A stretch of DNA of 64,000 nucleotides from Mycolicibacterium arenosum (GTDB taxonomy: Bacteria > Actinomycetota > Actinomycetes > Mycobacteriales > Mycobacteriaceae). The notes under the pieces are model-generated. The model was not told the DNA's origin, did no database searches, and worked only from the letters and a program-made list of their open reading frames with translations. A program made the position numbers and the translations under genes. This document shows positions 38,911-47,547 of this stretch, piece by piece. The number at the start of each line of letters is the position of its first letter. The stretch's first letter is position 1. Location of the stretch: the NCBI RefSeq assembly GCF_024320865.1, contig NZ_JANDBD010000002.1, positions 648,653 to 712,652 of the forward strand. The letters run 5' to 3'.

Positions 38911-40103
38911 GAGGTGATCCCATCGTCGAGCAGCGCGGGAAGCGCCGCGTCGGGTACGTACATCCAGCGGGGGAGATGCCTGGTGGCGTAGACGATCTCA
39001 CGCAGCACCTGCTGAATGCGGAACGGTCGCAGCAGGGCGTGCACGTAGAACGGCTCGACGCCCCGCGCCCGCAGCTGTGCCCGGTACGCCGTGAGGAACG
39101 ATCTGCGCCCGCTCGCGTCGGCGCGGGCCGACTCCTGCGGGTCGAGCTCGGTGTACCTGCGCGCGACGACGGCGACGTGCGCCAGCGACTGCGTCATTCC
39201 CGCGACGTCCAGCATCGGTGGGATGCGCAGGGCGCGTTGCTCGGCGGGCAGCACCGGGTTCCCGTCGAAGTCGGTGACCACGAAGCGACCGCCGGCGAGC
39301 AGTATCTGACCGACGTGCAGGTCGCCGTGGCCCGCGATGACGGGCGTCCGTCCGACCTCCGCCAGACCGTCGAGTTCGGCCGCGATGTCCGTCCGGCGCT
39401 CTCGAGCTAGCCGCACGCTCGCGGAACCGTCCAGCTCGCAGACGGTGTCGAGGGTTGCGAGAGCGTCCCGATGCCAGCGCGCGACGTCGTCCGCAGTCGG
39501 GACACCGCTCGTCGACGCCAGCGCCGCGTGCATGTCGGCGACCAGTTCGCCGACCTGGCGGGTCGCGGAGATCAGGTCGTCGTGTCGCCCCGTGAGCGCG
39601 GCGCCGGTGGCGAGATCCACCGCCCACGTCCAGCCGTCGACCGCGCCGGGAAGGTACTCGTCGACACTGACGACCAGCGTCTCGGCACCGTCGGGCGGCT
39701 CCCAGGTGATCAGCCCCCACGGTACGGGGATGCCGTGGAATCCCTTCTCGCGCAGCACCGCGATGCGGCGCGGTGCCGGATGCGGGCCCTCCTGGAGATG
39801 CGTGGCCCACTTGACGACGGCGGTCTCACCGACGATGACCGATTCGTTGGTCTGGTCCACCCCGACCGACCGTTCGCCCGTCGCCGCGCGGATGGTCCAC
39901 GACCGAATGGTGAAGCGCCCGATGGTCGCCGAGCCTTCGGTCAGCATCCTCAGCAGTGCTTCGGCCGCGCCGTCACCCGCCGCGGCCCGTCGCCATCCCC
40001 CCGCGTCGACCACCATCGGCACGGCCGCGAGCCCGTCGGACCGCGCCACGACCTCGAGTCGCACGCCGTCCGCGAGGTTCAGCACATCGAGGGGTTCGGT
40101 CAC
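38907..40103 (-). CDS. Maltokinase-like aminosugar kinase (GlcNK-like)
   Basis: A 398-residue phosphotransferase of the maltokinase/aminoglycoside-kinase fold. HGDLHVGQ (259-266) is the catalytic Brenner-like motif and DFDGNP (278-283) the Mg-binding DFxGxP. The N-terminal cap resembles mycobacterial maltokinase Mak. Known relatives lacking the maltose-specific context include actinobacterial glucosamine kinase GlcNK (Streptacidiphilus). Placement directly between a GT1 glycosyltransferase and a SIS protein favours glucosamine as substrate over maltose; not proven. Both ends overlap neighbours by 4 bp. Confidence 0.78.
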   Translation of the reverse strand: MTEPLDVLNLADGVRLEVVARSDGLAAVPMVVDAGGWRRAAAGDGAAEALLRMLTEGSATIGRFTIRSWTIRAATGERSVGVDQTNESVIVGETAVVKWATHLQEGPHPAPRRIAVLREKGFHGIPVPWGLITWEPPDGAETLVVSVDEYLPGAVDGWTWAVDLATGAALTGRHDDLISATRQVGELVADMHAALASTSGVPTADDVARWHRDALATLDTVCELDGSASVRLARERRTDIAAELDGLAEVGRTPVIAGHGDLHVGQILLAGGRFVVTDFDGNPVLPAEQRALRIPPMLDVAGMTQSLAHVAVVARRYTELDPQESARADASGRRSFLTAYRAQLRARGVEPFYVHALLRPFRIQQVLREIVYATRHLPRWMYVPDAALPALLDDGITS

Positions 40104-41419
40104 CGTCGGGCCCGGTGCTCCGCCCCGACCCGTTCGATGACGTCGGCGCCGACGCGCAGTCCGTCCCGGCCGCGGATGTCCGCACCGATCTCCGAGAGTC
40201 GCTGGCGCAGTTCCGTATCGGCGATCAGCCGGTCCACCGCGCCGATCAGGTCGGCGTCGGCGAACGCGTAGGTGTCGAGCCGGATACCGAATCCGAGTTC
40301 GTCGATGCGCTGGGCGTTCTCGTACTGGTCCCAGAACAGCGGCAGCACGATCAACGGCTTGCCGAAGTGCAGGGTCTCGGTGACCGTGTTGTTGCCGCCG
40401 TGCGAGATCACCAGGTCAACCTGCGGGATGACCTTGGTCTGGGGCAGCATCTGCTCACCGACCATGTTGTCGGCCAGCGTGATTCGATCGGCTTGCGGGC
40501 CCTTGCTCACGATGTAGCGGTGTCCGGTGGTGCCCAGTACATCGACCAGCCGCTGCATGAGTTCGAGGTCGGCGCCACCCAGTGAGCCGAGCGACAGGTA
40601 GATCAGCGCGCTGTCATCCGGGCGGTCGGCGACCTCGGCGGGCAGCACGTACTCGTCGTCGGTTTCGCGGACGCTGGAATCCATCCGCGTCCAGCTGTCG
40701 TCGAGTGGTCGCACGTCCAGGTAGTCGGCCTCCGCCGGATACACGTAGAGGTTCGCCGCGTTCGCGCGCGGCATGAACTCCAGGTCGGGCAGCGCCGCCG
40801 CACCCTGCGCCTGCACCCACGCGTCGAACTCGGTCCACAACTCGCGGTGGGTGCGGTCGAACTCGGCGCGGTAGGCGTCCCACTGGCTGCGGTCGGCGGT
40901 CGGCAGGCCCGAGAAGGGCGGTGGCACAGCGGTTCCGCTGACCTCCAGCGGACTGCACGACACGATCCGCACGAACGGCGCCCCGGCCCTGGTCAGTGCC
41001 GGGAAGAGTACGACGTTGTCCTCGACGACGACGTCGGGCCGGTGCGTCGAGAGGATCTCACGCAGCCTCGGCTCGCAGTACTTCGCGCCGTCGATCAGCG
41101 CCTGATAGGTCGGCTTGATGAACGACTCGAGCTGGTCGATCGTCGGCTTGCGGAACTCCGGCGCGGTCTCGGCGATGAACTCGGTCCAGAACGCGCCCGC
41201 GTCCTCGTCGCTCGCTCCCTCGGCGGGTTCCGCCAGATCGACCAGTTCCTCGATGAAACCGTAGGGCGCGAGCTTTCCCGCCCAAGAACTCTCGGCGGCG
41301 AACACGATCGTGTGTCCCCGGTCGCGCAGGATAGCGGCCAGACCGATGCACTGGTTCGTCGGTCCATAGGCCGACTCCGGCCAGAACATGATGGTCAGGG
41401 GTGTCGGCGTGGTCACCAT
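40100..41419 (-). CDS. GT1-family (MGT-type) glycosyltransferase
   Basis: A 439-residue soluble GT-B enzyme. The N-terminal acceptor domain starts PLTIMFWPESAYGPTNQ; the C-terminal nucleotide-sugar domain has SLGSLGGAD, then SHGGNNTVTETLHFGKPLI and PLFWDQYENAQR, the GT1 donor signature (HGG and D/E-Q). It would transfer a sugar from a UDP/TDP donor to a hydrophobic acceptor. It is the first gene of a three-gene overlapping operon with the kinase and SIS genes. Confidence 0.88.
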   Translation of the reverse strand: MVTTPTPLTIMFWPESAYGPTNQCIGLAAILRDRGHTIVFAAESSWAGKLAPYGFIEELVDLAEPAEGASDEDAGAFWTEFIAETAPEFRKPTIDQLESFIKPTYQALIDGAKYCEPRLREILSTHRPDVVVEDNVVLFPALTRAGAPFVRIVSCSPLEVSGTAVPPPFSGLPTADRSQWDAYRAEFDRTHRELWTEFDAWVQAQGAAALPDLEFMPRANAANLYVYPAEADYLDVRPLDDSWTRMDSSVRETDDEYVLPAEVADRPDDSALIYLSLGSLGGADLELMQRLVDVLGTTGHRYIVSKGPQADRITLADNMVGEQMLPQTKVIPQVDLVISHGGNNTVTETLHFGKPLIVLPLFWDQYENAQRIDELGFGIRLDTYAFADADLIGAVDRLIADTELRQRLSEIGADIRGRDGLRVGADVIERVGAEHRARR

Positions 41420-41465
41420 GCTCGCGACGATACTGCCGATGCCGCGGGTCGGCCGCGGGTGGAAC

Positions 41466-42668
41466 TCAGACGGCCGTGTCGACCCTCGCCCGGCGCTCGC
41501 GGTGAACGTGGTCGAGGAACATTCCGATGGCGTTGACGACGGGACCGGTGCGCGTGCCGTCGATGAGGTCGAACCCGTGGGTGCCGCCCGGCACGGGGAT
41601 GTAGGAGACGCGGGAACGAGACACCGAGCGCAGGCGTGCGGCGAACGTCTCGGCTTCGTGAATCGGGATGAGGAAGTCCTTGGTGCCGTGGATGACCAGG
41701 AACGGCGGGGCGTCGGACGTCATGCGCGCCATGGGGGAAGCCGCACGGAAGGTCTCCGGCCGGGCGCGCTGGCGGCGCTGAACGACGACCCTTTCGAGGA
41801 AGCTCATGAAGCGCGCCCGCTCGGGCGTTGAGCGGTCCTCCCAGTCGTAGCTGCCGTAGATCGAGACAACGGCGTCGACCGTCGTATCGGCGTCGGCGGG
41901 CAGTTCGGGGGTGCGGTCATCCGGAGTGAGGCCGGCGAGCGTGGCGAGGTGCCCGCCCGCCGAGCAGCCCGCGACGGCGACGAAAGCCGGATCACCGCCG
42001 TAGCGGCCGACATTCGCGCGCGCCCAGGAGATGGCGGCCTTGACGTCGATCAACTGGCGTGGCCACCGATGCTTGGGACTGGTGCGGTATTCGAGCGACA
42101 GGCACACCCAACCCATCTCGGCCAGGTGCGACATCAGACTGTGGCCCTGCAGCTTGCGGCTGCCGAAAACCCATGCGCCGCCGGGCACGAAGAGCAGCAC
42201 GGGGGCGTCGGTGCCGACCAGGTCGGCGCGACTCCACACGTCGACCACCTGGCCGGGTTGATCGCCGTAGGGCACCGAGGCGTGCCGGACGTGCTTGCGG
42301 TGTGCAGTCGAATTGAACACCGGCGCAAGGCTTGTCGGAGCGGGCCACTGGACCGACCCGGACACCACGTCGGCCAGGCCGGAGGCGACGGCGGCTACCG
42401 TGTCACCGTGCCGGACGCGCTGGCGATCGACTCCGCCGACCGGGAGGTGCGGACGGCCGGTGGTGGCCAGGAGGCCGGGGGCGAAGCCGGGAGCGAACAG
42501 TCCGAGTGCCAGGAAGCCGCCGAACGGTTCGAGGTGTCGACCGATCATCGGCAGGCCGGCGGACATCCTTGCGGCGGCGAGGAGGTAGTCCCCTGGCCGC
42601 GCGCGGGCAAACCACAGGGCATGCGACAGGGCGCGGCTACGACGACGCGATTCCCTCGGATCGGGCAT
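41466..42668 (-). CDS. HSL/carboxylesterase-type alpha/beta hydrolase (Lip-like)
   Basis: A 400-residue esterase of the mycobacterial LipM/LipN-like group. A long N-terminal section (1-about 140) contains hydrophobic stretches (FGGFLALGLFAPGF). The hydrolase core has an oxyanion motif PGGAWVFG in place of HGGG, the nucleophile elbow GCSAGG, the acid HGTKDF and the base GGTHGF. It likely hydrolyses acyl esters at or near the membrane. It ends 46 bp upstream of the GT1 gene on the same strand and may be co-expressed. Confidence 0.85.
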   Translation of the reverse strand: MPDPRESRRRSRALSHALWFARARPGDYLLAAARMSAGLPMIGRHLEPFGGFLALGLFAPGFAPGLLATTGRPHLPVGGVDRQRVRHGDTVAAVASGLADVVSGSVQWPAPTSLAPVFNSTAHRKHVRHASVPYGDQPGQVVDVWSRADLVGTDAPVLLFVPGGAWVFGSRKLQGHSLMSHLAEMGWVCLSLEYRTSPKHRWPRQLIDVKAAISWARANVGRYGGDPAFVAVAGCSAGGHLATLAGLTPDDRTPELPADADTTVDAVVSIYGSYDWEDRSTPERARFMSFLERVVVQRRQRARPETFRAASPMARMTSDAPPFLVIHGTKDFLIPIHEAETFAARLRSVSRSRVSYIPVPGGTHGFDLIDGTRTGPVVNAIGMFLDHVHRERRARVDTAV

Positions 42669-42709
42669 TCCGCGAGCATAAGCACGGTTACGGCAAGATC
42701 ACGTGCAAT

Positions 42710-44206
42710 TCACTCGGCTTCGCCGTATTCGTCGAACCAGTAGGCGAGCTTGCCGCGTCTGCTGACGGCCCGCAGGCGGCGCTCGGCGGCGGCGCGCGTC
42801 TTCGAGGTGGTGACGACCATCAGCTCATCGCGAGCCTCGATGCGGGTGTCCGGAAGAGGCACGAAGGTGTGGCCGTCGCGGATGATCAACGTGATGACGC
42901 ACGGGTCGGGTAGTCGGAGTTCCAGCACCGTCACGTTGTGCAGTCGCGACTCGGGTTGAACGGTCATCGTCAGCAGTTCGGCGTCGAGCACGTCGAGCGG
43001 TGCGGCTTCGACCTGAATCTCCCGCAGGGAGTCCTTGCTGACCAGGCGCAGGATACGAGCGACCGCACCGAGGCTGGGGCCCTGGATCAGGGTGAACACG
43101 ACCACCAGGACGAACACGATGTTGAGCAGCCGGGAACTGTCCTGCACGCCCGCGACGATGGGAATGGTCGCCAGCACGATCGGGACGGCGCCACGCAGCC
43201 CCGCCCACGATACGAAGAGCTGTTCGCGCAGCGGAATGCTGAACCCGGCAAGGGAGAGCGCCACCGACAGCGGCCGCGCGACCAAGAGCAGGACCAGTCC
43301 GACGACGATCGCGGGTACGACGTCTGCGGCCAACTCGCTGGGGTCGACCAGCAGGCCGAGCAGGACGAAGAGTCCGATCTGAGCGAGCCAGCCCAGGCCC
43401 TCGGCGAAGGACCGCGTCGCCGAGCGGTGTGGCAAACCGGAGTTAGCGAGCACCACGCCGGCGAGGTAGGCGGCGATGAACCCGCTGGCGTGAACGGTGC
43501 CGGCGGCCGCGAACGCGACGATGCCCAACCCGAACGTCGCAATGGGATACAGGCCAGACGCCGGCAACGCGATGCGGCGCAGACCTATGGCGCCGACGAA
43601 CCCGCAGCCGAGCCCGATCGCGGATCCCGCGAGCAACTCGTAGACCAGCAGCCCGACGGTGTGCTCCGGTTCGAAGATGAACGGCACCGTGCTGAAGAGA
43701 ACGACGAAGATGACCGCCGGCGCGTCGTTGAACCCCGACTCGGCCTCCAGCAGGCCGACGACGCGACGCGGCAGCGGCAGCACGCGCAGGACTGCGAAGA
43801 CCGCTGCGGCGTCCGTCGACGACACGATGGCGCCGAGCAGCAGCGCGAGCTGCCAGTCCATCCGCAGCAGCAGGTGGGCGCCGGCGGCGGTGACGACCAT
43901 GCTGACGACGACGCCGAGGGTGGCGAGCGCGCCCGCGGGGGCCAGCACCCTGCGCACGTCGGCGAACTTCGTGGTCAGGCCGCCTTCGACGAGGATGACG
44001 GCGAGTGCCGCGGTGCCGAGATTGCGCGCCAACTCGACGTCGTCGAACTCCACGCCGATGAAATCCTCACCGAGCAGGACGCCGAACAGCAGGAACAGCA
44101 ACAGGCTCGGGAAGCCGACTCGCGTCGAGAGCCGGGTGCTGGCGATGCTGGCGAGCAGCACGAAGCCGCCGACGAGCAGGGCGACGTACAGCTGTTGCAG
44201 AGTCAT
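42710..44206 (-). CDS. CPA1-type K+(Na+)/H+ antiporter with TrkA-C domain (CvrA/NhaP2-like)
   Basis: A 498-residue membrane protein with about 12-13 transmembrane helices (5-390). The CPA1 signature STDAAAVFAVLR and AESGFNDAPAVIF, with the conserved Asn-Asp ion site, is intact. The C-terminal 100 residues (TMTVQPESRLHNVTVLELRLPDPCVITLIIRDG... DELMVVT) form a TrkA-C/RCK-C ligand-binding domain. It should extrude K+ or Na+ in exchange for protons and be controlled by a nucleotide. It is divergent from trkA by 54 bp. Confidence 0.9.
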   Translation of the reverse strand: MTLQQLYVALLVGGFVLLASIASTRLSTRVGFPSLLLFLLFGVLLGEDFIGVEFDDVELARNLGTAALAVILVEGGLTTKFADVRRVLAPAGALATLGVVVSMVVTAAGAHLLLRMDWQLALLLGAIVSSTDAAAVFAVLRVLPLPRRVVGLLEAESGFNDAPAVIFVVLFSTVPFIFEPEHTVGLLVYELLAGSAIGLGCGFVGAIGLRRIALPASGLYPIATFGLGIVAFAAAGTVHASGFIAAYLAGVVLANSGLPHRSATRSFAEGLGWLAQIGLFVLLGLLVDPSELAADVVPAIVVGLVLLLVARPLSVALSLAGFSIPLREQLFVSWAGLRGAVPIVLATIPIVAGVQDSSRLLNIVFVLVVVFTLIQGPSLGAVARILRLVSKDSLREIQVEAAPLDVLDAELLTMTVQPESRLHNVTVLELRLPDPCVITLIIRDGHTFVPLPDTRIEARDELMVVTTSKTRAAAERRLRAVSRRGKLAYWFDEYGEAE

Positions 44207-44260
44207 CTCGGAGGTCAGTATTTCAAGCGTGGGCCGCGACGTGCCGCTCCGTACGCGAAG

Positions 44261-44989
44261 ATGGGCGTCGTGGGCGAGCGCAAGACACGCATCGGGATCG
44301 CCGGTGCGGGCAATGTCGGTCGATCCGTGGCGCGCGAACTACTCGAGTCCGGCCACAAGGTGCTGCTGATCGAGCGCGAGTGGCGGAAGTTCGAACCGGA
44401 CACCGTGCCCGAGGCGGACTGGCTGTTCGGCGACGCGTGCGAGCTGACGACGCTCGAGGAGGCCGGCGCTGAGACCTGCGACGTGGTGATCGCGGCGACG
44501 GGAGACGACAAGGCCAATCTGGTGGTCGGGATGCTGGCCAAAACGGAGTTCGGGGTGGCGCGGGTGGTTGCGCGCATCAACGAGGTGCGCAACGAGTGGC
44601 TGTTCACCCAGGCGTGGGGGATCGACGTGGGGGTCTCGACGCCCGGCGCCCTGGTTGCCGGTATCGAGGGAGCGATCGACGTCGGCCACCTGATCCGGTT
44701 GATGGGTCTACGGCAGGGGCAGGCCGATCTCGCGAAACTGACTCTGCCCGAGGATAATCCGCTGGTCGGCCAGCGGGTCGGCGAACTGGACCTGCCGGCC
44801 AACACCGCGCTGGTGACGCTGGTGCGCGGCGGCGAGGTCATCCTTCCGCGGCCGCATGACGTCCTCCAGGCCGGCGACGAGATGCTGTTCGTCTCCGACA
44901 GTGCCGTCGAGGAGTCGGTGCGCGCCGCCATTCACGGCGCTGAGCCGATCCGGGCGCTGCCCGACCGCGACGGCGGAATGGTCCTGTAG
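44261..44989 (+). CDS. trkA: TrkA-family NAD-binding potassium regulator
   Basis: A 242-residue RCK protein. The N-terminal Rossmann domain starts with GIAGAGNVGRSVARELL; acidic residue LLIERE binds the ribose; GDACELTTLEEA and VVIAATGDDKANLVVGMLAK are typical TrkA-N. A TrkA-C domain occupies about 150-230. No TrkH/TrkG channel gene is adjacent; the partner could be the divergent CPA1 antiporter or a distant Trk. ATG 44261 was chosen; the frame continues upstream only as antisense to the antiporter. It overlaps the MFS gene end by 58 bp. Confidence 0.9.
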   Translation: MGVVGERKTRIGIAGAGNVGRSVARELLESGHKVLLIEREWRKFEPDTVPEADWLFGDACELTTLEEAGAETCDVVIAATGDDKANLVVGMLAKTEFGVARVVARINEVRNEWLFTQAWGIDVGVSTPGALVAGIEGAIDVGHLIRLMGLRQGQADLAKLTLPEDNPLVGQRVGELDLPANTALVTLVRGGEVILPRPHDVLQAGDEMLFVSDSAVEESVRAAIHGAEPIRALPDRDGGMVL

Positions 44990-46170
44990 CCGATGCTGAC
45001 GTTCACGTTCACGGCGACGATGAGCACGATGACCACCACCCCGAACGCCGACACCAGATCCACGTCGATCACGTAACCCACGACCGGCAACGTCACAGCC
45101 GTGGTCAGTCCGATGACGGCCTGACGGAGAGCGCCGACCTTGCCGATCGTCGATGACCTGGCCCAGCTCTGCAGGATGCTGACCTGCTGGCTCGACGACA
45201 CCGCCACGCCGAGGCCCAGCAGCGCCGCGCCGACGGGCACACCCCACCGCCCGAAGCCGCCGTCCACGGCCAGCGCCAGCGCGATGGTTGCGAAACCCGC
45301 TATCTGAACGACGAATCCGGTGGTGACGGCCCGGCGTGGGGATACCGACGGGAACCGCGCCCACAGCATCGACGCCGCTATCGCGCCCGCCGCGAAGCAG
45401 ACGTCCAGGAGTCCCAACCAGATCTCGTTGCCGTACAACCGGTGCACCAGGGGAGCCAACGCGACGTTGAACGTGGCGATCGTCAGGAAGTCGACGCCGA
45501 GAAGCAGAAGCGACAGCACCGAGCGCACACTGCTGAGGGCCTCCCGCAGCACCGCACCCCAACCGGTGTCGTCGCGCGCGCCGTCGTCGGACGTCATCGA
45601 CATCGTCGACCGCGCCGACCACAACGCGTACGCGGCAACGGCGTAGGCCGCACCGGCGGCACCGAACGCCCACGACGGCCCGGCGGCCCACAGGAACAGG
45701 CCGGCGACCGCGCCGCCCATGATCTGCCCCGCTTGCACGGACACGGTCCACCGGACGTTGTACCGAGGCAGGTCGGCCTGATCGAGCGAGCGTGGGCCGA
45801 CCGCGAACACCCCCGCTCGATAGAACGGGCGGGCCAGGTTGACGATCAACCCGACCGCCACGCCACCCGCGACCATCAGGCTCACGGGCGCGACCAGATA
45901 GCCGACCAACGACAGCGCGGGAACGATCGACGCGACCGCGCACACGATCGCGGGATTGAATCTGTCGGCCAGGCTTCCGGCCAGCGCACCCAGAATCACT
46001 GGCACGACGAACTCGAGGACGACGATTCCGGTGAACGCCGTCACCGATCCAGACGTCTCGAACAGGGCCTGACCGAGTGTGATGGTGTAGCACCCCGACG
46101 CGATGTTGAACAGCGCGGAGCCCGCGAGCAGGCGCGCGCCCGGCCATCGTGGTGGCGGCGACGTGATCAT
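44932..46170 (-). CDS. MFS transporter, likely exporter of the ATP-grasp pathway
   Basis: A 412-residue major facilitator protein with about 12 transmembrane helices (residues 10-400) and the MFS loop GSLADRF (motif A) near residue 63. It resembles the MFS_3/EntS-like exporter group. ATG 46168-46170 overlaps the ATP-grasp stop by one base (TGATG), so it is the last gene of the five-gene operon and probably exports its product. The tail overlaps the convergent trkA tail by 58 bp. Confidence 0.85.
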   Translation of the reverse strand: MITSPPPRWPGARLLAGSALFNIASGCYTITLGQALFETSGSVTAFTGIVVLEFVVPVILGALAGSLADRFNPAIVCAVASIVPALSLVGYLVAPVSLMVAGGVAVGLIVNLARPFYRAGVFAVGPRSLDQADLPRYNVRWTVSVQAGQIMGGAVAGLFLWAAGPSWAFGAAGAAYAVAAYALWSARSTMSMTSDDGARDDTGWGAVLREALSSVRSVLSLLLLGVDFLTIATFNVALAPLVHRLYGNEIWLGLLDVCFAAGAIAASMLWARFPSVSPRRAVTTGFVVQIAGFATIALALAVDGGFGRWGVPVGAALLGLGVAVSSSQQVSILQSWARSSTIGKVGALRQAVIGLTTAVTLPVVGYVIDVDLVSAFGVVVIVLIVAVNVNVSIGYRTIPPSRSGSARIGSAP

Positions 46171-47372
46171 CACACCGGCTCCACCGTCGGACGAGGAGTG
46201 AGTGCCGCGGCGCGCGCCCGCCTGAGGGCCGACGCCGGATCGGTCGCGTACGCGAGTGCGCACACCGACCTGCCGTAGCTGGACGTGACGTCGGGTGACA
46301 CGGAATCCCCGACGTTGAGCAGGGTGATGACGGCGTCCACCCCCGGCAGTGCGCGTGCTTCCCGGACGAGGTGCCATCCCGTGATCACGCCGGTGTCCAC
46401 CGGAAACGCGAACTGCGCACTGGCATAGCCGAGTTCGGCTGCCTGCGGAAAGGTGTCGAGACCGTGGACGAGGTCGCGCACGTACAGTTCCGGCAGGTCC
46501 AACCCCGTAGCGGACCGCACCAGATCGAGGATGTAGTCGCCGCCGCCGCGCAGATGCGTCTCGACGACGTGCGCCGAGCCGTCGTCGCTCAGGATCACCT
46601 CGGTGTGCAACAGACCCCGGTCGACGCCCAACGCCTCGATGCAGGCCGCCGCGGTCGCCACGATGCGGGCCCTCTCATCGGCCTGGAGAGGAGCCGGGTG
46701 CAGGTGTCCGGATTCCACCGCCGCGTTGGTGGTCTTGGCCGTGACCCCGTGCCAGGCATCACCCGACCGCAGGATCAGCGATTCGACGCTGAACTCCCGG
46801 CCCGACTTGCGCTCCTCCACCACGTAGCCGTCCGCCTCACCGGGATGGTGGGCGAGCCAGTCGTCGAGGTCGTCGATCGAGCGGTGGAAGGTCACGCCGC
46901 GGCTGGCCCGACCGTCGACCGGTTTGAGCACGACCTCGGATGACGGAGTGCCGCAGGCCCATTCGGCGCGACCTTCGGCGACGACGCCGTGTGCCACGGT
47001 GCCCAGCCCCATCGCGTCGAGGCGGTCGCGCATCGCCGACTTGTCGACGGTCCGATGCACCACCTCGGGGCTCGGGAACGGCAACCCGAGCTGCTCGGCG
47101 ATGACGGCGCCCAACTCGACGGCGTCGTCGTGCAGGCAGAGAATCCCGTCGAACGTCATGGCGGCCAGGCCCGCTTCCGCGATCGCCTCCGTCGCCTCCT
47201 TCGCGGCGCGGTCGCGGTCGGCGTAGTCGGAGACGTCGATGATGCGCTCGTACGCTTGGGGTTCCAGCATGGTCTGTGATGCCGTCGTCTTGACGAGCGT
47301 CAGTTCGGCGCCGAGCCGGCGGGCGATGTCGTGTACCGAGGAGATGCCCCCGACCACCAGGAGTCGCGTCAC
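46170..47372 (-). CDS. ATP-grasp carboxylate-amine ligase
   Basis: A 400-residue single-module ATP-grasp ligase. It starts VTRLLVVGG; the ATP-binding Lys is in VVLKPVDGRASRGV, and the metal-binding end reads HTEVILSDDGSAHVVETH then LRGGGDYI, the pattern of L-amino-acid ligases such as BacD/YwfE. It should join an amino acid carboxylate to an amine using ATP. GTG 47370-47372 was chosen because it overlaps the original stop of the GNAT frame (GTGA); ATGs at 47387 or 47411 are alternatives. No Shine-Dalgarno is seen, so it depended on coupling. Confidence 0.85.
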   Translation of the reverse strand: MTRLLVVGGISSVHDIARRLGAELTLVKTTASQTMLEPQAYERIIDVSDYADRDRAAKEATEAIAEAGLAAMTFDGILCLHDDAVELGAVIAEQLGLPFPSPEVVHRTVDKSAMRDRLDAMGLGTVAHGVVAEGRAEWACGTPSSEVVLKPVDGRASRGVTFHRSIDDLDDWLAHHPGEADGYVVEERKSGREFSVESLILRSGDAWHGVTAKTTNAAVESGHLHPAPLQADERARIVATAAACIEALGVDRGLLHTEVILSDDGSAHVVETHLRGGGDYILDLVRSATGLDLPELYVRDLVHGLDTFPQAAELGYASAQFAFPVDTGVITGWHLVREARALPGVDAVITLLNVGDSVSPDVTSSYGRSVCALAYATDPASALRRARAAALTPRPTVEPV

Positions 47373-47547
47373 GAGGCGGACGACCATTCCAGGTCGGCCG
47401 CGGGCGCGCACGCCGCTGAGCGGGCGGTGCCGACGACCATCAGCGCGGTGGCTCCGGTCGGCAGGAGACCGTGCCCCGCACGCCCGTCGGTCAGCTCGCG
47501 ACGAACCCCGTGGAAGTCGTTGACGTCGACGAGTGCGACGTCGTCGA

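Noticed and set aside
42938..44260. Upstream extension of the trkA frame (would make 683 residues)
   Set aside because: It reads antisense through the antiporter and is low-complexity; the Rossmann domain begins just after ATG 44261.
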